A stretch of DNA of 64,000 nucleotides from Promerops cafer (lineage: Eukaryota; Chordata; Aves; Passeriformes; Nectariniidae). A program made the translations under genes and the position numbers. The first letter of the stretch is position 1; each line of letters starts with the position of its first letter. The notes beneath the pieces are model-generated. The model saw nothing but the letters and a program-made list of their open reading frames with translations. It did no database searches and had not been told where the DNA came from. The stretch spans positions 754,347 to 818,346 of the forward strand of contig VZSE01006608.1 of the NCBI GenBank assembly GCA_013398275.1, written 5' to 3'. Below, in pieces: positions 1 to 9,802 of the stretch.

Positions 1-3000
1 GATAGGTAGACTCAGACTAGAAAACACATTTATTTCAAGTTTTTAATCAATTGAAAGAAATGCATGAATTGAATGAGATTTTTAATAAATCTTAATAGGA
101 AATGGGAAGAGGCTTCCTTATAGGATTAAATTTTACAGACTTTTTTGTACTATAACATTTTAGCAGCCGCTGTTAGACACAACACCCGGTAAAGCAATTC
201 ATAATATGACTTAGACTGTCACAAAGTTAAATGGTATACAAACTCTTTTACTCTCCCATCACAGCATTTATACCCCACAGAAGAACACTACAGAAATCAC
301 TGAGTTTGAAATGGTGATTATTGAATATAAAAGCTAGCCTAAATCAGCCTAAATTTGATAAAACTGAATTTAAACTGATCAGTTTGATATAACCAATTTA
401 GGTTAAATAAATAAATAAAGTTTAATACAGCATTGATCAATCACACTAAAAAATCATTTGCAATAGTTTTAAGGGTAGGTATAAACAATCATTGTCCCTT
501 AAAGGAGAAGCTATTCAACCCAAAACAGTGCAATAAGGCTATTCCACAGCTTTCTCATGTCCTCATCAGCACTGAATGCTTCCTTCAACAAGTGAAAGTA
601 CTTTACAGTATTGGAGACAGCAGCATTTCATCATTACAGCCCATGTGGCAAGACTCCTCTAGTTCTTCCTTCTCTTTTCAGTCATAAAAGGATTGCCAAG
701 TGACTTTATTTCAACAGCTCCTATGCATCATCTGGTTTCTTCCACAAATTTTCCAGATTAGCACTGATAAGGATGAATTTCAGATCCGTCAGAGACTACA
801 AATGAACTTTCCTCACTTCTCACCCCATTGCTCATTTGACATCAGTAAGAACAGTTTGCAAGGCCTGCAACCAAGTCATTTAAGAAACCTGCACTTAAAC
901 AAACCCTCAGATCAGAGCCCAGGAATACACAATCCCGCTTAAAACTGTTACTGTTTGCATAACTGTAACATACACCACATGTACAACGAATTGCCACATA
1001 CCTGAGACTGCTTACAAATCACTTTTGTGCAGAGTTAGTAACATCCAAACAAGATTGATATACAAACAATAAGCAAAAGAAACCCAGAAACCCCAAATCT
1101 CCTCATGATTTAGGGAAACCAAACAATTTTACACTGCAAGGGAAGAAAAAAGAGAAGGAAACTTCTAACCTGTATAGCATCTAGCTAAGCCAAAGCACAA
1201 AGACTAAGAAGCAAATCAAAAGCAAAACTGCAGATTTTCATATGCTGCATGAATTTTGTCAGCCCACTAGGATTCTGTGGAAAACCAAAACATTTCAGAT
1301 ATTAAAATGAATAAAAGGAGGAAATCAATGTATATCAGACCCATTCTTAGAGACAAAAACCCCCCTTTGTTACCACTTATACTCTCATTCTTACTGGCTC
1401 AGCTGCGCAAGAGCACCACAGACTCTTTGTTACCAGCTCTGCTGAGAGCACAAGAAGCACCAAACCAATTAAGGAACATCTTATACGCTGAATTCTCATT
1501 TTATTTTTTAAATTTTACCACATACTTAAAGTTAAAATAGCACCACAGATACCTCCAAATATCTCCCTTGAAGCTACAGTTTTCTCCAGATTTGATTAGA
1601 AAACCATGTTAATCTTAATTGTAAAATGACTGTAGATGGAGCATAAAAGCTTTATCATTCAGCAGAATAAAACTGGGGCTGCCTCTAAGACTTTTTTTTT
1701 TACACAGCTTTACAGACAAATATGATGACTACAATCCACAGCAGTCAAGCAGTAAAAGGCCCACTGGGAAGTTGTTTACAAAATTCCATGTTAGATCAAC
1801 TACATAGCTGCTTCAGATACCAACATGGGCACATACTTAGAACTTCAGCAAAGAAGATGAATTTTGAACAAGCATAAAACGTAGAGCCTTTTGTAAGCAC
1901 CAAAGGCCGCCAGCACAGGTTACCTACCCTTCTATACTAAGAAATTGGTCAATCCCTTCAATGAATTACAGATCAAACACAGAACTACTTGGAAAAAAGA
2001 AAACAAACATTTTTTATTTCTGCAATTTTAAGATCAAACTATTGTGGGTACATCCTTAAAGGAATGTGAAACAAGAAGTCTAGAGAGAAAGAGCTGAAAC
2101 ATTACTGCTGCTGTAGACAGAGAAAAAAACCAAAACCAAACCAATTCAAGACTGCTTGTTTTATCCTTTTTACTGCGCTTTGCATACTGTCAGTTCCCTT
2201 GGGTTCCCAAACATAGTAATTTCCTATTGCTGTATGTCCTTCTAAACAGAAAGAAAGAAGAAAAAGATAACCTGAAAGAAATCAGGAAAGTACTACATGA
2301 ATGAATTGTCAGGGAAAGTTAAGAGTAAGTGTCTTTAAAACTACTTAAATTGGTAGATTCCAAAGCACTTTTGTGTCTTGAGAAAAGGAGACAACAATGA
2401 AAGAAAAAAAAAATTCTTGGACAACATCCAAGCAGAAATTTAACAGACAACAATGCAGAAAACCCATTTTTATGGAAAATGCAAGCTTTATATGTCTAGA
2501 TGTCTCAATAATTTTTATATGCAACAACACGGAACAAAAAGATAAGGGCAGGGCACTTACAGAATAGAATACACTATCAGCAGTTTACCTGTAAATTCAG
2601 CAATGTTTTAAAAATCCCAAAACACACAGAAACCTGTACCCTGCATCATCCCCAGTTACAAATGCTGCAGTTATCACTAGTACTTCTCTATGGTGACTCT
2701 TACAAGCCATTAAACTATTCAAAATCAAAACAACTTTGTTCTTGAGGATCCAAGTGAATAATCTCAATGACAACTTCACACAACCTTAACAATTTACATC
2801 TTTTGGGACAAGCAGTTTCCAGAACTGCTGAAAATCTCAGTTCCATGTATAACTTACAAGTAACAGATTCAAAAAGGAAGTTTTAAATCATAAAGGGATG
2901 CAGAATTGTGTCCCAGTAACATACTGAGAAAAAGCACACAACTACTTTTATGGAATGAACTGACATTACAGCTAAAGCCATCAGAAACAAAACTGGATTT

Positions 3001-5608
3001 TCTGATGCTATTTTTGTTTGAACGAGTGCAATGGACTATTACTGCCTCAATGCTGACAGCATATTCGTGGGCTTAAAAGAAACACAGTTTCGGGAATTAC
3101 TAAAATACCTCAGTTCAAATAACAGTCTGCTACTACACCCAGTTGTGTATTATGGAAGTTAATTATTTTTGAAAGTTTGGAGCAAGAAAATGGAAACATT
3201 TCATCTTTCTAACTGAGAACTCTGATGTTTCAATTGACAGTGCATTAAAATCTAATGCCTTGCAATTTAGATCTCCGTAACATATACTTTGAACAAGAAG
3301 TAGAATGCAATCTCAAAACAGGCTCAGACCATTAGACATGATGTTTAATCACTAGCCAAACAACTTTGCTTTGTCAGAAATGAGTGAGACACCAAGGTGC
3401 TACATGGCACCACCTTGTCATTTCACAGCACAACACTTTTGAAGTCACAGTGAATATCTTATTCATCATGCAAGACAAAATAATTTTATAAAACAAAGCA
3501 AGAATAGCTTACAGCTCATAGTTTTGATACAATCATCTGAAGAAGTGATGTTATAATCACATGCAAGTCAAGTTTTGTCTCACTTGATCAAATAATTCCA
3601 AAGCTTGGAAGACTGAACTACATTCACCAACCTAGATTTTTGCTAAAATGTTTGCAGATGATGCACACTCCATGATTTAGCAACACTGCACCCACATACA
3701 TTAACCTTAAAAAACAGCAGGGAGGAGAACAGTCTGAAGTGTTAGAAGAGTGACCAAAATATGTCTATGGAGAGCAATTCAGCTTGTCATTGGGAAGAAC
3801 AAATAGACTACTGAGTTTCTGGGCTACCCCTCCTTATTTCCCTCCTTCCTTGCTCTAGTTATGTGCACCTTGCCTGCCAGGAAAGACAGAGCTACAAGGG
3901 TACAGGTAGGCTGTTCTTGATGAGGACTTAAGAGTATTCCTTGGACAAATACACGAGGGAGAGCTGTTTTCTTCCCACTTGGAGGAACCAATCTGTGTAC
4001 TCAAAGTTCTCCATAAGTTCTATAGGAAAAATAGTTTCATGTAGATGTCTTTCTGGACAAGAACCCATTCAAAGCCAGAACTATGGCAGGGCCAAGCAAC
4101 ACTGACAACTTCCGAGATCACCATTATTTCCAAAAAAATAGGTTAGTAAATCTATGTCCAAGAACTTTACTTATATAACATACAAATTCACAACTTTTGA
4201 ACTGTGGTGATGTATGCATTGCATGCCATCAGTCAATGCGCTTGCATAAAACAGACCACTTAGAAACATCTTACAGAGAATTTTCTTCCATCTCCAGTAA
4301 CACTTGATAATACCATAAAAGACACACAGTTTGTTGTAGTGCTCATTCCTCTTCTTACAGAGCAATGCCAAGAGGTAAAATTCAGTGTCAGCCATTTACT
4401 AGAAACTGTAGTCTTAAAGGTGCAGCTACTTCATACTTTTAGTGCAGCCCAGGAGTGCACATGTAAATCAAACTTCTTTATTGTACCTACTGACTGCATA
4501 TCATGAAGCAGTCCTGGAGTGCATGAACAGGATTCCTTTCAGAAAGAACTGAACCATAAGATGTGAAACCAAGAGTGCAAACAGCATGTTTCAACACAAA
4601 CAGGCACTGAATACATACAGCCAGCCTGGAATTAGTTCAACAAGAAGAAAAAAAAAAATCCCTGAAATGCAAACAGTATGGACATAATTCCACAGCACCA
4701 AACATTGCATTCTACAGACATAACCCTGTCAGAGCCTGCTACTTGACACAGTACACAACAGCTCATCTGTTCCAGAATTCTTGAAAGAAGCCTATTAGCC
4801 CAACACATCCAGCTCATCTGGAGATGTTGTGGTTTCCCACAGTCATAGAAATCCAACTCCTTGGTTTTCATGTCATGCACTTTCTTGGAGTTGCTAACAT
4901 ACCAATGTCTCACAGGCTGTCAGACTAAAATCAGGTTCTGTGCATGCAATTCTGACTTTGTGCTGCAGCATCATCTAGCAAGCCCATCATCTTTCAGTGG
5001 ATATAATGCTCTTAGTTCTCTACAGTAAAGCCACACAAACACATTAGAGCCTCGTTCAATATAAAGCACATGTGCCATAAGAAAAGCATAAGCCAATACT
5101 GAAGAAAATATCCCTCTCAACATTTTTCAGGTTATGTATTTATCCACCATGCTGGACAGCAAGTCCTACTTGTTAACTCTCCCTCAAGAACCTGGGCTCC
5201 CAGGGCCTCTTCCACTGCCTCAAAGAGCACTCAGAGAACCCTTCTATGTTTGTTTCCCTACAATGCACAGGCCTAGCAGAACTTTCAGCACCAACCCCTT
5301 CCTTTATGTGATTACCAGTGGAAGCCAAAGCCTTATGCAAACCTTCCCTGGTCCTGACACACAACACATGGCTCCACACAGCTCAATTCCAGCATTACAG
5401 CTTATGCATTCTAATACATCTTCACAAACAACCTAAAAATTTCTTGATCGGATCCTTTGTATCCAAGAACTCTATCACAAAGTTTCAAAAGACATTCAGA
5501 GGCTTGTAGTGCCTTCCTGGCTGCAAGCCAAAAAAAGTGGAGGAACAAATAATTCCCTTGAAGCCATATGAGCAAGTTATAGTCAAAAGCATATTTTGGG
5601 AAGGAGGG

Positions 5609-5629
5609 CTACAATCAATTGGATTGTAG
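5609..5629. repeat. small hairpin, 8-bp arms, beside the large one
   Basis: CTACAATC (5609-5616) and GATTGTAG (5622-5629) are reverse complements around the 5-base loop AATTG. The hairpin ends three bases before the 31-bp fold-back begins, so the two form a back-to-back pair of stem-loops. Confidence 0.8.
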
Positions 5630-5632
5630 CTA

Positions 5633-5700
5633 ATATGAATTGGATAAATCAACTTTGCATCAGGTTCAACTGATGCAAAGTTGATTTATCCAATTCATAT
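5633..5700. repeat. perfect 31-bp inverted repeat (hairpin, 6-base loop)
   Basis: The arms 5633-5663 and 5670-5700 are exact reverse complements over 31 bases, separated by GTTCAA (5664-5669). Pairing stops cleanly on both outer sides (5632 A against 5701 C). A perfect fold-back this long with so short a loop is not expected by chance in unique DNA. It lies in DNAJC1 intron 1. No target-site duplication or transposon terminal motif is evident. It could be a template-switch product, a tiny fold-back element or an assembly artefact. Confidence 0.95.
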
Positions 5701-6349
5701 CATATTCCTGAAGGTATCAACTATTAAAAGCTGTAAGAGATGATAACATTAACTTGACCCATTCATTTGTCCACCATATAAGCTTGTAGCTCCTCAGATC
5801 TTCATCAAAATTTTCCAAAAAGTTAACACTGCATTTCTATGTTCTCATTCTCAGGTAACAGGTCATCATATTATTGAGTGTGCATGGCCTCTGGTCTAAT
5901 TTTGCTGCTTCATCTGAGTTTTTAGATTAATACTATTTGGTCCTGATTCCTTTGTTGGTTTGAAACTGGCTATATTGAAGCAAATAATGAAATTATTATT
6001 ACATCAAATCTGTCAAGAGATTATGATTCTATTTTCTTCAGTAACCACTTGGGGGACAGGGAAATGCAACCTTTTCTCAAGCCAAAGGTTACATCCCCAT
6101 TCTGCTAGGTCAAACTTCCTGAAACCAGCAATGTTTTACATGAGTCATTTAACTACATCATCAATTTAACAAACACCGAAGAAAGGGAAGGTGGTGTAAA
6201 TCCCACATGGGTCAGAACAACAATAGTAACAACATAACAATGCAAGACTTCCTCATGCTATGGTACTATTAGATCTGATAAAAACCCAAATAGATAGATT
6301 GTGTCCTTGTATAAAAATCAGATACTTCTTAATCTAGGTGCTCAGCCCT

Positions 6350-6400
6350 AACACCTGGGGGTTGGACAAGAATGGGCCTTCCAACCTCAACCATTCTGTA
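6350..6400 (+). mobile_element. CR1 LINE 3'-end fragment
   Basis: The segment has the CR1 3' UTR pattern: a GGGGGTTGGACAAGA-type stretch (6358 onward), then CTTCCAACCTCAACC and ATTCTGT (6378-6398). This is the usual avian CR1 terminus just before the octamer repeats, in sense orientation on the plus strand. Only a short, diverged piece remains and no reverse-transcriptase coding sequence is present. The 5' limit is uncertain. Confidence 0.6.
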
Positions 6401-7803
6401 AGTATTTGTAGATTGCTCAGCCATCCCTCTTTGAAATCAGGAACAAAGGTCAGCTATTTAACAGCCAAGACAGTCGCAATCTTACTCTTACTTTGTCATT
6501 CCACATTCAGAACCACAATAATCGCTTTGCTTAGATCACCCTCTATCTCTGCCATTGATATCAGAAAACACTACAGCAGCTCAAACCTAACACCTTACCA
6601 GAGCTGGATGAGTTACCTGACAATGCCAGGAGGCTACCACGAGGCCCTCAAAATGACAAAACACAAAATCCATATTCCTGCAAGAACAGAGCAGCAACAA
6701 AAGAAAACCCCAATCATTTTCTCTCCAATTTTAGTGGAAAAATCCACATGCCAGAGGCTTCACCAAAGCATGTTTGAGAGCTACAGCACTTCCCACAATG
6801 CCTTCTGCATCTTGTCAGTTGAGGTCAGCATCAGCTTCTGACATCGTGTATGAGTTCAACAATCAGTGCCACAATTCTTCCATCAAAACCTAAGCTGCTT
6901 TAATGCCTTAAGGAAGCATTTGAGTCATTCCCTATATTTTTTCAAAATACAAGATGACATGTTTAGAAGAAATCTGGAAGACCTGATACACTACTGTTAA
7001 ACACAGTTGAGCATCCATATCTCAGATGCAGAAGTTACATCCTGCATAATGGAGAAGTACTCCTTCTCCCAGAAGTACATGAAGGAAGAAAGGATTATCA
7101 AGACATGATACAAAGCAATGAAATAGGAATGGGTGGGAGGAAAAGCAAGTTTTGATGAATGAAAGATAATTAAACAGTTCAAAAGTGTGATCATAAAGGC
7201 TACTGTCACACAAACCGTCAACCCTTGTTGACAAGAAAACCACCTGAACTCAGGGAAGAAAACCTCTAGTATCAGAACCACAAAAAGTGAAATTACAGCA
7301 CTATAGCAAAAAGCATCCCAACTAGAACAATAATGACATACAAAACGAATAAGCTCCATTAAACCATAGTATTAAAAAATAGCAGAAGACCTGAAGAAAC
7401 ATGCAAACATCACATTGAGACATTATGGTAAAAGACAGCTTTGTGTTGAGACATCCAAGGGAGGATACAGCACACCTGAGATTTGTGCACTTCCCTTGAT
7501 CCTGTCACAAGACCAATTACCCTTCTCATAAGGTAACTTAAACAGCGGCAGCTACCTGGCGAGTCACTGCGAGACAACATCCCTTCAGGATGACAAGAGG
7601 ACCCTGTTGGAAGTTTCAGATACAGGTCAGAGCCAGAGAAGCAAGGAACAAAGGATACAGTGTGAAAGAACCTGTAAATCCACATAGCATTTTCCAATCT
7701 TACAAATTCCTATTGAAGCTCAACTTCCAACACTGCATACTCCATTATTCCACTCACAGGTCTATTCTGCTGCATGTGTCAAGTATCTATCATATAGATA
7801 CAT

Positions 7804-7828
7804 AGTGTACATATTATCTATGTACACT
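7804..7828. repeat. small inverted repeat, 10-bp arms
   Basis: AGTGTACATA (7804-7813) and TATGTACACT (7819-7828) pair perfectly around the loop TTATC. It sits in intron 1, in a TA-rich stretch where such hairpins arise easily. No function is suggested. Confidence 0.75.
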
Positions 7829-9319
7829 TCCAGTCTTGGCTGTAAGGGCAGGATGAGTGACAACTTTAAACAAAAGTACACTTTAAACAAAAAAACCACT
7901 TGGTTTCATTTGTGTTGCACTTCCACCAACATTTTCCTTGCTCCCACACTGCAAGTGATACAAGTTTTCCATTATGACCAGGAGTAGAAGAATATTTGCT
8001 TGTTAAAATTAACATCTTGCTAAACATACAGGGCAAGGTACAGATTCGGCCCTAGAAGAAAGGACTGTGGAAGATTTTAACAAAGACTTCCATACCAGAC
8101 CTGAACATCACTAACAAAGTTTTGTATTCTAACACTAAAATTGTCTTTGAGAATTAACACCTAGATTTTTAGGGTCTTGAAAATGAAACATGAATAGCAG
8201 TGCTTGCTGTGTTGTATAGATGATGGTATTCCATAGTATTTAACACTGGATGCTTAAGAAGGACTGAAGAAAAGAAAGAGATGAAACAGAGTCAGAACAA
8301 CCACGGTCAGTAGTTTCCAAAACTGGACACCTATACATTGCAGACATCTTCCCTCTCTTTTTAAACATGGTCTTAATTAAATGCACCTGAAAATACAGTC
8401 CTTACTCTCAAAATCTACAAGAACTACATCAGAATAAACTTCAAGGCTGGCAGGGAAGCCATTTAAATAGGATCAATCTGCAGAATACAGCACTGGTGAG
8501 AGAAGGTACTAGGGGTACAGAATGTACAAGGAGACAGAGAAAGAGCAAAATGTCTTTTGGGGACTCTGAGTGAAGTAACAGCATATAAATAATTGTGTAT
8601 TTCATTATTGAGGAGAACACTGACTGGAAGAAAGTAAAAAAAAAATGGTTAAGATGTATGTGGAGACACTGAGCAAGGTCACACACAGAGCAGAGCATCC
8701 AGAGATAAGAAAGGGCATCACATACAAGCCCATACAAGCTGAAGATGCCATGTGGCAGTGAAACCAGCAACCACATCTAAGGACACAAGAACCATGGGAT
8801 AAAAGTGTTCCTAACAGGAGTTCCTGTCTTTACCACACTGGCATGAAAAATTAACTGAAGGTGCATAATAAATTCTTTAAGATAATCTTAGGTGTTACTT
8901 ATCAAAGAGGTGTGCGTGAAAACCACACATAATAACAAAGATACATGGAAAGTAAACAAATATAACAATTCACGAACCATTAACACAGCAAAGGGTCGCA
9001 GTCTACCACATGGCATGAGTGAGAGAAAATATGAGCCGCAACACATGGTGATGCACAATCTCAAGATGAGGAACTAGCAGCTATGCAGAATGAGGGAAAG
9101 GTGAGAAACTGCCATACGGATGATATGAATGAGAAGTGTGAAAACCCCAGAAGCTACTTTTGTCTGGCTGTAGATGCATTTGGAGAAAATAAGATATGTT
9201 CAGAAAAGCAACAGGCAGTAGAAACACACAAAGATGTGGGAGAGGGAAGGCTGATTTATGGTGGGGCAGGAAGGAGAAGCAACGCAGCAGTACCTGAAGC
9301 ATAGTAGAGCCCCGGCGGT

Positions 9320-9342
9320 GGGAGGGGGGAGGCTGGGAAGGG
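9320..9342 (+). other. G-quadruplex motif, start of DNAJC1 intron 1
   Basis: Four runs of at least three G on the plus strand, with loops of 1, 5 and 2 bases (GGG-A-GGGGGG-AGGCT-GGG-AA-GGG). This fits the usual G3+N1-7 rule. It lies about 200 bases inside intron 1, on the strand that is the transcription template of the minus-strand gene. Confidence 0.7.
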
Positions 9343-9499
9343 ACAGACGCGTTGCCCCGATCCGCGGGAGCCGGGGCCCAGGGGGCCAGGGCAGGAGGAG
9401 GGTGACAGCGCCGGGCGAGCAGGCGAGGGGCCGGCGGGGGGAGCCGGGCAGCTGTGCCGGGGCTCAGGGACGGCGGTGACCGGCGGGGCCCGCGGCAAC

Positions 9500-9528
9500 G
9501 GGCTAGGGCAGGGGGCGGCGCCGGGGGG
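9500..9528 (+). other. G-quadruplex motif next to the exon 1 splice donor
   Basis: The plus strand has G runs of 3, 3, 5 and 6 separated by loops of 3, 2 and 7 bases (CTA, CA, CGGCGCC). This fits the G3+N1-7 rule. It ends 17 bases from the DNAJC1 exon 1 donor at 9545. On the minus (transcript) strand this is C-rich, so any quadruplex would form in template DNA and not in the pre-mRNA. Confidence 0.7.
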
Positions 9529-9545
9529 CTCGGTCCCTCGCTCAC

Positions 9546-9572
9546 CTGCTGCACCCCCAGGAAGTCGTAGAA
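9546..9572 (-). CDS. DNAJC1: DNAJC1 exon 1, visible 3' end (ER J-domain co-chaperone), rest in assembly gap
   Basis: On the minus strand these 27 bases read FYDFLGVQQ and stop at a consensus splice donor: CAG at 9548-9546, then GTGAGC from 9545 downward. The F-Y-x-F-L-G-V-Q-Q string is the first helix of the J domain in DNAJC1, where it follows a signal peptide and a short luminal segment. From family knowledge, DNAJC1 is an ER-membrane protein whose luminal J domain stimulates the BiP (HSPA5) ATPase and whose cytosolic part carries SANT domains. The HPD motif and the rest of the J domain would lie in exon 2, which I do not see in the 9.5 kb available. Upstream the exon runs into a 230-base N gap. 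No ATG is present on the minus strand between 9803 and 9930, so the start codon is probably in the gap. The roughly 60-70 residues expected before this motif would fit there. Another DNAJ family member is possible, but the VQQ ending and the splice position favour DNAJC1. Confidence 0.72.
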
Positions 9573-9802
9573 NNNNNNNNNNNNNNNNNNNNNNNNNNNN
9601 NNNNNNNNNNNNNNNNNNNNNNNNNNNNNNNNNNNNNNNNNNNNNNNNNNNNNNNNNNNNNNNNNNNNNNNNNNNNNNNNNNNNNNNNNNNNNNNNNNNN
9701 NNNNNNNNNNNNNNNNNNNNNNNNNNNNNNNNNNNNNNNNNNNNNNNNNNNNNNNNNNNNNNNNNNNNNNNNNNNNNNNNNNNNNNNNNNNNNNNNNNNN
9801 NN
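9573..9802. other. assembly gap (230 N) inside exon 1/CpG island
   Basis: A run of 230 N. It begins immediately 5' of the visible FYDFLGVQQ codons (minus strand) and ends in very GC-rich sequence. Its position and size suggest it hides the DNAJC1 start codon, signal peptide and N-terminal luminal segment. Any protein predicted across it is unreliable. Extreme GC content and G-quadruplex motifs next to it are a plausible reason for the sequencing dropout. Confidence 0.95.

Larger units (their letters stand above)
1..9545 (-). other. DNAJC1: DNAJC1 intron 1 (donor-proximal part, incomplete)
   Basis: This stretch follows the exon 1 donor in the direction of transcription. I looked for an antisense HPD-containing J-domain exon and found none. 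The open frames here (longest 167 codons at 6338-6841 plus, 120 codons at 6997-7359 minus) have no recognisable domain and no orderly codon pattern. The sequence is AT-rich, unique-looking DNA with a CR1 scrap near 6350-6400, a perfect hairpin at 5633-5700 and minor inverted repeats. The intron continues past the left edge of the window. The call depends on the exon 1 identification. Confidence 0.65.

Noticed and set aside
6338..6841. 167-codon plus frame as a gene
   Set aside because: Its beginning is a CR1 3' UTR fragment and the rest has no recognisable domain or conserved pattern.
6997..7359. 120-codon hydrophobic minus frame as a membrane protein
   Set aside because: Hydrophobicity follows from AT-rich composition. 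It overlaps another frame of similar quality, and there is no splice or promoter support.
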